The position numbers and the translations under genes are program-made. Below, piece after piece: positions 18,249 through 26,744 of a stretch of 64,000 nucleotides of DNA. Each line of letters begins with the position of its first letter. Positions within the stretch are counted from its first letter, which is position 1. The notes beneath the pieces are model-generated. The model searched no databases and was not told where the DNA came from. It worked only from the letters and a program-made list of their open reading frames with translations. Origin of the DNA: Candidatus Woesearchaeota archaeon (GTDB taxonomy: Archaea > Nanobdellota > Nanobdellia > Woesearchaeales > GW2011-AR9); the NCBI GenBank assembly GCA_945861715.1, contig CAMAVK010000001.1, positions 310,001 through 374,000 of the forward strand, read 5' to 3'.

Positions 18249-18983
18249 ATGCTACCAATTACTCTACAAGACCTACCACCGTTAATTCGCCTCCAAAAAC
18301 TAAAGGAACTCCAACAAAAAATAACCGGACGCGTCAAAGCAGTAGAGCGCAATCTCCATTCAATTGAAATCCAAGAAAAACAAGAGCTTCTCGAAATTGA
18401 AGCTATGATTGACCAAAGTACCAAAGAAATTGATATACAACAAGATAATCCATTTGGCGAACCACTCTCTTCTGACGAGTTCAACCATGAACAAACAAAA
18501 GCAAACACTCTTACCGTAAATCTTACTCCTCAACCGCAAACAAAAACAAAAGAAAAAGAAACATCCAAAAATAAACAATCAAAAAATATCGCCCCTCAAA
18601 CTCTGGAACAAATTTCAGCCACCGCAAATCTCGCAACCACTCCCCTCCCACCATCAAACCCATTTTCCCAGACAAACAATCCAAATTACTCCCCCTCTCT
18701 ACGTGAACAACCCTCTTTGTACCTTCGTAACAACATAGAACAACTCTACACTCAAATACAAACTCGTGGATATCTCCTCTGGGAACAACACGAGTTAGCT
18801 CAAAACATCGCCTCCGCTTTAGAAAACAAAGTGCAAGACTTACAATCCGGGAATTATATCCCCTCTGACCCCTCAACAACTCAAGAGCATATCGATGTTA
18901 CCCAAAAAATTGCTCAGTCCATTCTCGGAATGCAGCCCGCCCTAAACCAACCACAACAAAAAGATTGGTACAAAGGCACATAA
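18249..18983 (+). CDS. Hypothetical protein, coiled-coil/low-complexity
   Basis: IRLQKLKELQQKITGRVKAVERNLHSIEIQEKQELLEIEAMIDQSTKEID...; leaderless-looking start. Confidence 0.6.
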   Translation: MLPITLQDLPPLIRLQKLKELQQKITGRVKAVERNLHSIEIQEKQELLEIEAMIDQSTKEIDIQQDNPFGEPLSSDEFNHEQTKANTLTVNLTPQPQTKTKEKETSKNKQSKNIAPQTLEQISATANLATTPLPPSNPFSQTNNPNYSPSLREQPSLYLRNNIEQLYTQIQTRGYLLWEQHELAQNIASALENKVQDLQSGNYIPSDPSTTQEHIDVTQKIAQSILGMQPALNQPQQKDWYKGT

Positions 18984-19000
18984 AATCAAATATCTTCTGT

Positions 19001-19085
19001 TAAATAAAATAAGCAGGAATCCCCTGGATTCATCCTGGGGAGGAATGCGTGTTACGCATTGGGATTCCTATCTTATTTTATTTTA
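19001..19085 (+). repeat. Palindromic element copy B (short form)
   Basis: TAAATAAAATAAG-C-AGGAATC / GATTCCT-AT-CTTATTTTATTTTA; hairpin AATGCG-tgtta-CGCATT. Aligns with copy A over GGGGAGGAATnCG..GT......GCATTGnGATTCCTATCTTATTT. Confidence 0.75.
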
Positions 19086-19168
19086 GAAAATCCGTTATAG
19101 AAAAGGAGCGAAAATCCCCATCCCATTAAAATAAAATAACCCCTTTTCAGGATTTTCTTTAGCTCCTT
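19073..19168. repeat. Nested inverted repeats abutting element B
   Basis: TTATTTTATTTTA (19073-19085) pairs with TAAAATAAAATAA (about 19127-19139); AGAAAATCC pairs with GGATTTTCT; AAGGAGC pairs with GCTCCTT. Confidence 0.65.
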
Positions 19169-19224
19169 GCCATAACCAATCACTTCCTTCTCCTACCATA
19201 ATTGTCCCACTCTGATAAGCAACG

Positions 19225-19232
19225 TTTATATA
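19225..19232 (+). promoter_or_regulatory. TATA box for a leaderless transcript starting near 19256
   Basis: TTTATATA about 25-30 nt before ATG 19256; it lies inside the N-terminal extension proposed by the ORF track. Confidence 0.65.
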
Positions 19233-19255
19233 CGCTAAAATTCATCCTAACTATA

Positions 19256-21409
19256 ATGGCACAGTCTGATTATGGCGGCTACGCAAGCGCAATGGACAGA
19301 GAGTTCGAACATAGTCACAACCATAACGAATCCGCTACTGGTGATTTAGGTGTCACCATAGGTGATTTAGGAATGTCACTAGGTCTAGGACCCATTAAAG
19401 GACCGCATGACATCCAAGCAAAAATGCGACCAGGTACCAAAAAATTAGAATTTGTGTTCATGGGAACCGGAAAAGGTTCCGGTCAAGGTCATACCCCAGA
19501 ACAATACGGACTCAAACAACGTCAAGCACTAGTTGAAATGGGAAAAATCAACGACGTACACTTTACAACACACTCAACCGTTGGAGTATATGGTTTAGCA
19601 GGAGCCGATCAACAAGGAAACTTCAACAAAGCCTCTGCAAATTTCTCACTCCAAGAAGTAAAACGAGCAATCGAATTCGCAGCTGACGTAGGACATGGTG
19701 GTCCAGTAGTAGTGCACACAGGAGAATTTGGCCGACCTGTAGCCGATTCAGATTGGAATCAATCTGGAAAATGGAAAGACAAATTTGAAATGTATGCTGG
19801 CGAAGACGAACGCACATCATACAACGTTGTTGACACCAGAACTGGTGGATTAATCGAACAAGCAAGAAAGAACCGTGCAATCTCCAAACCTGTGTGGAAC
19901 AAAGCAGAAACCGGTCAAAAATATGTTGATGTCAACGGCAACGAACGTGAATGCAAAGGAAACGAAGACATTCCCGTCTATCTCGATTATTTAAACAAAG
20001 AAGTAAACCCAGAGGATCGCGTACCAAAACTAAACAAAGACGGCGACGGATTTGTCATGCGACAAATGAACTGGGACGAATTAAAAGAAGAAGCAATAGA
20101 ATTTACTAAGCGAGCAAAAGCCGAATGGAAAACATGGCAAAGGCGAGGGGGAGACAAAGATGACCCTGAGTTTAGAAAAAGTTTTGCTTACCGATTCAAC
20201 GAAACAAAAAATGAAAAAGACATCGAAGTACGCCCTGAAGAAGCATATATCATGGCACATCTTGAAACAACTGCCGCGCAAGCACGTGGTTGGGCACGAT
20301 ATCAGTTTGGTGCATTCGATGAAAACATTGACAACCTCAAAAAACTCGAAAAAGCACGTGAACTCTACACCAAAATAGAAACCGAAACCAGTGAAGAAGA
20401 GAAATGGAAATTAAAACAGCAACTCCCCCCTCTCGCAGGTGGCCTCGTACCCGCCGAAAGCGAATTTCCAACCGAAATCATTGACCGACAAATCAAAACG
20501 ATCAAACGAGCAATTGAACAAGCAAGAGAATCCGCATCATCCCAATGGTCCCAAGCAGAGCAAGCGCAAGAGACCATGAAATATATTGAAAGTTCAAACA
20601 CCTATGCAATCAAAGAAGCAGCAACATCGTATGCACAAGCCGCAATCACCGCATTCCAACAAACCGAACGGCTTCGAAAAGAGAATAAGTTAGATGTACG
20701 AACAGTAAATGGAAAACGCGAAGAAGTACCCGTAGCCATCGCACTTGAAAATCTATTTCCCGAGCATTACGGCTCACATCCAGACGAGCTCATACATCTA
20801 GTTGAAGTAAGTAGGGCAAAAATGGTAACTCTCTTACAGCGTGACTTCAAAAAATCAGAACAAGAAGCCAAAAAACTAGCTGAAGACCATATCACCTCCA
20901 CCTTTGATACGGGGCATCTTAACATGTGGCGTAAATATTGGAAGACCGATCCAAAAATATCAATTAAAGACAACGAAGAGCAGTTCAATGGTTGGCTACT
21001 TGAAAAAGTCGACGAAATGTGTAAAAAGAAAATCATTGGTCACGTACATATTGACGACAACTATGGCTATCAAGATGACCATCTCGCAGCAGGTGAAGGA
21101 AATACCCCGGTTAAAGCAATCATCAAAGTTCTACGAGATAATGGATACAACAAAGACATGATCGTAGAACCTGGTGCAGATTTTTATACTGATAACGGTC
21201 AAGGTTTTTCCGCCGTAGCCAAAACATGGCGAGACTTCAATATCCCCTTTTATAGTCCTGGCGGAGGCGGATCAGGTCGTGGTGGAAAAAGAACATGGAA
21301 TGATGCAGGGTACGGGTGGGTAGGACAAAACGCACCGCCATACTTCACCTTTGGCGGATATTCGCCAAACGAAGAATGGACATTATGGAGCGGCGTACCA
21401 TTAGAATAG
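19256..21409 (+). CDS. Large protein resembling AP-endonuclease-2/xylose-isomerase-type TIM barrel, with a long internal helical insertion
   Basis: Barrel-like stretches EFVFMGTGKGSG, FTTHSTVGVYGLAG, VQRAIEF-type helix (VKRAIEFAADVGHGGPVVVHTGEF) and C-terminal IIGHVHIDDNYGYQDDHLAAGEGNTPVKAIIKVLRDNGYNKDMIVEPG. Start moved to ATG 19256 (MAQSDYGGYASAMD). Confidence 0.6.
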   Translation: MAQSDYGGYASAMDREFEHSHNHNESATGDLGVTIGDLGMSLGLGPIKGPHDIQAKMRPGTKKLEFVFMGTGKGSGQGHTPEQYGLKQRQALVEMGKINDVHFTTHSTVGVYGLAGADQQGNFNKASANFSLQEVKRAIEFAADVGHGGPVVVHTGEFGRPVADSDWNQSGKWKDKFEMYAGEDERTSYNVVDTRTGGLIEQARKNRAISKPVWNKAETGQKYVDVNGNERECKGNEDIPVYLDYLNKEVNPEDRVPKLNKDGDGFVMRQMNWDELKEEAIEFTKRAKAEWKTWQRRGGDKDDPEFRKSFAYRFNETKNEKDIEVRPEEAYIMAHLETTAAQARGWARYQFGAFDENIDNLKKLEKARELYTKIETETSEEEKWKLKQQLPPLAGGLVPAESEFPTEIIDRQIKTIKRAIEQARESASSQWSQAEQAQETMKYIESSNTYAIKEAATSYAQAAITAFQQTERLRKENKLDVRTVNGKREEVPVAIALENLFPEHYGSHPDELIHLVEVSRAKMVTLLQRDFKKSEQEAKKLAEDHITSTFDTGHLNMWRKYWKTDPKISIKDNEEQFNGWLLEKVDEMCKKKIIGHVHIDDNYGYQDDHLAAGEGNTPVKAIIKVLRDNGYNKDMIVEPGADFYTDNGQGFSAVAKTWRDFNIPFYSPGGGGSGRGGKRTWNDAGYGWVGQNAPPYFTFGGYSPNEEWTLWSGVPLE

Positions 21410-21474
21410 AATAAAACGAACTATAATGAGTTATAGATCCCAGAAGAAAATTCAAAAAAATAAATTTCTAACTA

Positions 21475-22029
21475 TTAATCCCACCTTTTCGATATGCCTT
21501 GTTGTTCCAAAGCAGCAAGAGTAACACGACCAGCAAGAGTATGCTGGTAACCTTCTCTAATCTCTGCTGGTTCAAACGGAACTGTTTGTCCATGACAGAA
21601 TCGAATCATTGCTTCAGGGATTATCGCGTTTCTTACCCCAAAACTACCCAACGCGATTTCTTGAATAGCATATCTCTGATCACCACTTAGCAAATCATAC
21701 ATTCTTGCAATCTCAGTTGACAAAGGAATTTGGCATGATGTACTATTAATCCCACCAAAAAACACCCCCACCATGGCTGCATTACCCTCAACAACGAGAC
21801 CTGATCTGAAGGTAGGAGTTCCAAACGCAATATTTCCTTCAGTATCAACTCCTTTTTGGAGATCGCAAAAATACTTTTGGTTATCCTCTGGAAATTTCAT
21901 TTCTCGAGCGATACAATAATAATCTTCTAAGCCCGACACTTGCATATGTCCAACAACGACTTTTCGACCAGCATCTGTATTCACTAGTCGAATTAATCTA
22001 TAAATATCTAATGTGTCCATGTAAATCAC
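21475..22029 (-). CDS. Hypothetical protein
   Basis: 184-aa ORF (likely MDTLDIYRLIRLVNTDAGRKVVVGHMQVSG...). Confidence 0.6.
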   Translation of the reverse strand: MIYMDTLDIYRLIRLVNTDAGRKVVVGHMQVSGLEDYYCIAREMKFPEDNQKYFCDLQKGVDTEGNIAFGTPTFRSGLVVEGNAAMVGVFFGGINSTSCQIPLSTEIARMYDLLSGDQRYAIQEIALGSFGVRNAIIPEAMIRFCHGQTVPFEPAEIREGYQHTLAGRVTLAALEQQGISKRWD

Positions 22030-22116
22030 TTTAACGTTTATAAATAAAATAACGTTCTATTCTTTAAGAATTTTTTGCTAGTAAGTAGTACTAATTCAAT
22101 CTGCTTAAAAAAGAAA

Positions 22117-22245
22117 TTAATATCGTCTCCCCCGCAGTTCCCTGCGGCGTATTAACTCCTTCTTATACACCAAATACTCTAAATCATCTTCACTAAGCTC
22201 ACTTACATTCAGATTACATTCACCCATCCTAACTGCTAAAGCCAT
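22117..22245 (-). CDS. Predicted 42-aa small protein, below the ORF-track cutoff
   Basis: My translation: MALAVRMGECNLNVSELSEDDLEYLVYKKELIRRRELRGRRY*. GGTGATG precedes the ATG in the same strand. Confidence 0.55.
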   Translation of the reverse strand: MALAVRMGECNLNVSELSEDDLEYLVYKKELIRRRELRGRRY

Positions 22246-22397
22246 AGATTCATCACCAAAGCATTAACAGAAAATCAACTTATTAATCAATTATGAAACA
22301 AGAGTCAAGAACCAACATAACTACTTAATATCCTTAAAAGAGCCATAACCTTTTTAAAAGGAATTCACTATTAAACCTAAATAAGTTATCACTGGGG

Positions 22398-22541
22398 AGT
22401 ATTCATTAATACTAATCATTAATACTGATGTATAGCACCTTTCCATTGAAATCTAATAAAAATGAAAGGTGTTATATTCGAAATTCCCAACCCTATGTAT
22501 AATTACTTGGGAATTTCGTTATAGATGAGCGTTCCATAACG
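22398..22541. repeat. Hairpin cluster (possible ncRNA, leader or operator region)
   Basis: AGTATT-catt-AATACT (22398-22413); CACCTTTC...GAAAGGTG (22436-22471); CGAAATTCCCAA...TTGGGAATTTCG, 12 bp perfect (22479-22518); CGTTAT...ATAACG (22517-22541). Confidence 0.7.
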
Positions 22542-22613
22542 TTCAAAAGCACAAAATCAAAAAGCACAGTTAAGAAGTAAACAAACAAAATAAAACAATA
22601 TACCCACTACACA

Positions 22614-23318
22614 ATGTTCAGCCTCTACACAACACCGGACTGGTTCCATGGTTTTGATATAATCTTCGATACCATAGGTCTCCTAATATGTCTTCTCATT
22701 GCAGGATATAGCTATAAACTATTTCGTAGAACCAAAGAAAATAGGTTAGGCTATTTCTCATTAGCATTCGTGTTAATGTCAATAGGTTTCTTATTCAAAG
22801 CAGCAACCAGTGCTATACTTTACTTTTCCCCTGTAAGAGATGTTGCAGCAACGCTCCTAGCACCCGTAGCAGGTCAAGAGCTGGTTTTTGCAGATTTATT
22901 GTATCGCGGAGCATTCTTTGTACAAATGACTACCACCTTAGGGGCCCTATTGCTTATCTTTTTCATCTCACAAAAAGCCAGAGAACGATTACATAAGTGG
23001 CATGAAGTATCTCAAATCGCGTTATTTGTATACCTTGTATTATTGATTAGTGCCGTGAGTAACTTCCAATATTTTGTATTTTACTTAACAAGCTCAGTTC
23101 TTCTAGGTCTCATCACTTTGAATTACTACAAAAATTATCTTAATACTCAAAACAAAAACGCGATGCAAGTCATGATTGGATTTATATTCCTCCTCCTTGG
23201 CAATCTCCTATTCATATTTGTATTTGTAAATGGGGACTCATATGTTGCCGGAGAAGTATTACAACTTCTTGGCTTCCTCATCCTATTAATGACGTATCGG
23301 AGAATCACCAAAAAATGA
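22614..23318 (+). CDS. Polytopic membrane protein of unknown function
   Basis: Several TM helices; 4-nt overlap with the downstream HTH gene. Confidence 0.7.
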   Translation: MFSLYTTPDWFHGFDIIFDTIGLLICLLIAGYSYKLFRRTKENRLGYFSLAFVLMSIGFLFKAATSAILYFSPVRDVAATLLAPVAGQELVFADLLYRGAFFVQMTTTLGALLLIFFISQKARERLHKWHEVSQIALFVYLVLLISAVSNFQYFVFYLTSSVLLGLITLNYYKNYLNTQNKNAMQVMIGFIFLLLGNLLFIFVFVNGDSYVAGEVLQLLGFLILLMTYRRITKK

Positions 23319-23608
23319 GCGCCAACCGACGATCAAGACTTGAACTGGTATACGATATTCTCGTGTCCATACAAAACAAAGGTGGGCGAATAAAACCAAC
23401 CCACCTCATGTATAAATCAAATCTGTCTCATAAACTCTTAAACAATTATCTTGATGAGTTAGTGGGTAAAGGTCTCATTAACGTGGAAGAGGAAGAAGTC
23501 CGCAAGCGACAAAAAGTATCGAAAAATGTTGTCATCACGGATAAGGGCCTCGGATTCTTAGCTGAATATCGCAGAATGAGAGAATTCACCGACGCGTTTG
23601 GCTTATAG
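23315..23608 (+). CDS. Winged-helix transcriptional regulator
   Basis: SRLELVYDILVSIQNKGGRIKPTHLMYKSNLSHKLLNNYLDELVGKGLINVEEE...VVITDKGLGFLAEYRRM, wHTH (HTH_45-like) pattern. Confidence 0.8.
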   Translation: MSANRRSRLELVYDILVSIQNKGGRIKPTHLMYKSNLSHKLLNNYLDELVGKGLINVEEEEVRKRQKVSKNVVITDKGLGFLAEYRRMREFTDAFGL

Positions 23609-23658
23609 TTCAGTTTTCAACACTCATCTTTTTATTCTACTCTCACTTTATCCATAAT

Positions 23659-24498
23659 ATGGCTAGCTCAAAGAATATTCCATCAACCTCCGAACTCCCC
23701 AAAAAAGAAAAGATTCCAGTCACAAAGAAGTCTCCATCATCCTCTCCCACCCCCTCCTCTCCCTCCCCTTCTCCATCTCCCAAGAAAAAAAAATCAACTG
23801 CCTCTCTTCACCGCACCGCAGTCATCAGTCAAAATTTCATCACGGTTGGAATTGATGAAGCTGGTCGCGGACCAATACTAGGGCCACTCGTAACAGCAGC
23901 ACTCGCCTTCACCCCAGACCAAATAAAACAATTAGAATGGCTTGGCGTCAAGGATTCTAAAAAATTATCAAGAGATACACGTGATGAACTCTTTGAACGA
24001 ATTCGAGAAGTAACACATGACTTCAGAATAGAATTCATTGAACCAGACGCAATTGACAGTACATTAAGAGACCCTGCAACAAATCTCAATTGGCTTGAAG
24101 CTGATACCCAAGCAAGACTTACGTGCGAACTCGACCCCGATATCGTAATAATAGATTGTCCAAGCCCAAACATTCCTGCGTATACTGAGTACTTCAAAAA
24201 ACGCTTGAGCACTGGCGTAAAAAAGAAAGTCAAAATAATAATGGAACATAAAGCAGACGCAAACCACCTTCCTGTTGCTGCCGCAAGTATCGTAGCTAAA
24301 GTTCTTCGCGACAAAGCCATGGATAGCATCTGTAATGATATTGGAAAAGACGTAGGTTCAGGATATCCAAGCGACCCAGTAACAAAAAAATTCATCGCCG
24401 AGCATTATCAGGATTATCCTGAAATATTTCGCAAGAGTTGGAGCACCTACAAAGCATTAGAAGAAAAAAAGAAACAAAAGACTCTAGGCGAGTTTTAA
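23659..24498 (+). CDS. rnhB: Ribonuclease HII with a Ser/Pro/Lys-rich N-terminal extension
   Basis: ITVGIDEAGRGPILGPLVTAA, LGVKDSKKLSRDTRDEL, EHKADANHLPVAAASIVAKVLRD, GSGYPSDPVTKKF; C-terminus QKTLGEF. Confidence 0.9.
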   Translation: MASSKNIPSTSELPKKEKIPVTKKSPSSSPTPSSPSPSPSPKKKKSTASLHRTAVISQNFITVGIDEAGRGPILGPLVTAALAFTPDQIKQLEWLGVKDSKKLSRDTRDELFERIREVTHDFRIEFIEPDAIDSTLRDPATNLNWLEADTQARLTCELDPDIVIIDCPSPNIPAYTEYFKKRLSTGVKKKVKIIMEHKADANHLPVAAASIVAKVLRDKAMDSICNDIGKDVGSGYPSDPVTKKFIAEHYQDYPEIFRKSWSTYKALEEKKKQKTLGEF

Positions 24499-24566
24499 TC
24501 ATTTCTGTTTATACCTCTCGGTTAGTCTCAACTCTCAAAAGAATTAGTTATCTCTCTGGTGTTGCG

Positions 24567-24881
24567 TTACTGGAATAGTGGTTTATTCATGCCAAAGGCT
24601 ACTGTGTAAAAATCATGAACAGTTGTATTTTCTTTGCCTAAAACTCTTCCACAATTTTCGAGTGCGCTTGCATAATATGGTTGACTTTGAACTACGCTTT
24701 GGTTAACGAGCATATCCAGTTGGTTTGCCCCACCATTTCTATCGTAGAATTGTACGAGACTTCGCAAAACATTTCCAAGCTCAGTGACAGTCTTTGCTTC
24801 TTTCATCTCTATATCTGGGCGATAGAGTGTCTTTGGTGCGTCCATTTTAGTAGTCCGGTAATATTGTAATGCGTCTGTCAT
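24567..24881 (-). CDS. Hypothetical protein
   Basis: 104-aa ORF. Confidence 0.5.
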   Translation of the reverse strand: MTDALQYYRTTKMDAPKTLYRPDIEMKEAKTVTELGNVLRSLVQFYDRNGGANQLDMLVNQSVVQSQPYYASALENCGRVLGKENTTVHDFYTVAFGMNKPLFQ

Positions 24882-24905
24882 TTTTGTTTCCTTTTTGTCT
24901 TATAG

Positions 24906-25105
24906 TAAATCATATCTATACAGGAACTATACTCTGTGATTTACATACTAGTAGGACTCACAAATGTTCCATAATTAATGAGTTCTACTATTATTTTTAT
25001 GTTTTTATTTAATGCTTTTTACTTTCTATTGATATTAAATAAAAGTGGAGTATATCTTAAAAGGTGGTGATGAATATCACCACTATCTCAATATACCTTG
25101 TATAT
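24906..25105. repeat. Intergenic region with four inverted repeats
   Basis: TAAATCA/TGATTTA (24906-24943); TAGTAGGACTC/GAGTTCTACTA with one G-U (24949-24990); GTGGTGAT-gaat-ATCACCAC (25064-25083); ATATAC-ctt-GTATAT (25091-25105). Confidence 0.55.
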
Positions 25106-25209
25106 CTGTTCCCATCATTGCAAAGTTGGACATTAAATCTTGAATAAATAATGCAACCTGCTATCATTATCCCACAACAAATATAATCCCCTCCATCTAA
25201 TTCTCTAAA

Positions 25210-25803
25210 ATGTCACAATTCCCACCAACTCTCAAAGACAAAACAATCATCGGCTCTGACGAATCTCTCAAAGGCGACACCTTTGGTGGCATTGTAGTGG
25301 CAGCTCTGAAAGCAACACCCAAAGAACGAGAACTCCTAATCCACCTCGGCGTAAAAGATAGTAAACTCCTAACCGACAAACAAATTTTCCCTTTAGCAAA
25401 AAAAATAAAAGAAACATTTCAACACGAAATCATCTCCCTTCTCCCAGAGCAATACAACGCAAAACCCGGCAACCTTACACTCCTACTCAACACTCTACAT
25501 ACTCAAGCAGCATCAAAAATCAAACCAGGTTTTCATATAGTCGACGAGTACCCAGGGTGCACGGTTGGTGACCATCACGAAACAAAAGCTGAATCAACAT
25601 ATCCCGAAGTAGCCGCAGCTTCAATACTCGCACGCGCAGCAGCCCTTGAACAACTCGCCTATCTCGCAACCATTGCAGGATTCCATGTACCAAAAGGTTC
25701 CACCCATGTTGCAGACGCCTTACAAACACTCAAGAATAAGAAGCTCCCCTTCAATCAGTTTGTTAAATTGGATTTCAAAAATGTAAGACCGTATCTACTC
25801 TAA
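25210..25803 (+). CDS. Ribonuclease HIII-like protein (RNase H2 superfamily)
   Basis: IIGSDESLKGDTFGGIVVAAL, LGVKDSKLLTDKQI, ETKAESTYPEVAAASILARAAAL, closer to HIII motifs (GSDE.GKGD.FGP) than to HII. Confidence 0.8.
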   Translation: MSQFPPTLKDKTIIGSDESLKGDTFGGIVVAALKATPKERELLIHLGVKDSKLLTDKQIFPLAKKIKETFQHEIISLLPEQYNAKPGNLTLLLNTLHTQAASKIKPGFHIVDEYPGCTVGDHHETKAESTYPEVAAASILARAAALEQLAYLATIAGFHVPKGSTHVADALQTLKNKKLPFNQFVKLDFKNVRPYLL

Positions 25804-25845
25804 TTTCGGGTTGCCAAAAGAAATAAGCAAAAAAGAAAACAAAAT

Positions 25846-26133
25846 CTACCTAGAATTCTTCACAATATCAATTCCAGTAATCAGTGCCCAAATCCACATT
25901 CCAATGAGAATAGGAATTCCAATAATCACAAGACACAATGGAATACTAATTAATGTAATCACAAGTTGAATAACGCCGGTTTTCGTTCTGCCACCAATAA
26001 TCGTTCCAAGTCCTGGAAGAACAAGGATATTAAGAATCAGTGCAGCAATAGCAAGTCCTTGACTTACTTTCTTTTCCTTAGGACTACTCTCCTTCGGTTT
26101 CGACACACTCTTTTTAGTAGTTGCTTTAGCCAT
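25846..26133 (-). CDS. Small membrane protein, paralog of 26313-26594
   Basis: ORF 25846..26190 with probable start at MAKATTKKS (26133); SQGLAIAALILNILVLPGLGTIIGGRTKTGVIQLV. Confidence 0.7.
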   Translation of the reverse strand: MAKATTKKSVSKPKESSPKEKKVSQGLAIAALILNILVLPGLGTIIGGRTKTGVIQLVITLISIPLCLVIIGIPILIGMWIWALITGIDIVKNSR

Positions 26134-26312
26134 TATATCACAGAACCTATTTTTGGGTATATAAATACTTCTTTTCTCTCTAAACCCCACAATAAAAACT
26201 CACCGCTCCGGCAAATAATCAGCTACCAATTGAAAAGAAAATACGTCTCCCCTTTATATCCGCCTAGACCTAAAAACGATGTCGAAACATGAAAATAAAA
26301 AAATACTTGTAT

Positions 26313-26594
26313 CTACTCTTCCGATTCTTGAATCAATCGAACGCCAGTAACAATGCTCCAAACCCACATGGAAAACATCAATACCAAACCAGCAATTAAA
26401 AACGGAATCCCAATTAGAAAGATGGAGAAAATTGCTCCACCTACAACAAGACCCAGTCCAAGAAGTGAAAATACCATTTGTAAAATTCCCGCAAGAACTC
26501 GCCCACCAATCAAACTTCCAAGACCAGGAAGAATAATAACATTGAGTATAAGTGCCACAATTGCAAGTGCTTGACTATTTTTTTTCTTTGCCAT
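26313..26594 (-). CDS. Small membrane protein, paralog of 25846-26133
   Basis: Probable start MAKKKNSQALAIVALILNVIILPGLGSLIGGRVLAGILQMV (26594). Confidence 0.7.
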   Translation of the reverse strand: MAKKKNSQALAIVALILNVIILPGLGSLIGGRVLAGILQMVFSLLGLGLVVGGAIFSIFLIGIPFLIAGLVLMFSMWVWSIVTGVRLIQESEE

Positions 26595-26744
26595 ACATAT
26601 CAATACCTCTAGAACTCCCATACTTTTTATATCCTTCCTCATAAATATTTAAATCCCTATAACCAAAGCAATATAAACCATAACAACCCTCTCCACAAAA
26701 TATAATCTCAATAACATAATTTTATCAAATAAAGAGGTGTCCCC

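Noticed and set aside
12412-19085. Reading the two palindromic elements as ends of one composite transposon
   Set aside because: Each copy is complete on its own with both arms, the intervening genes show no transposase or mobility features, and no clear target duplication was found.
23829-24395. 188-aa antisense ORF within rnhB
   Set aside because: Mirror of a well-supported RNase HII gene; Ser-rich artefact of antisense reading.
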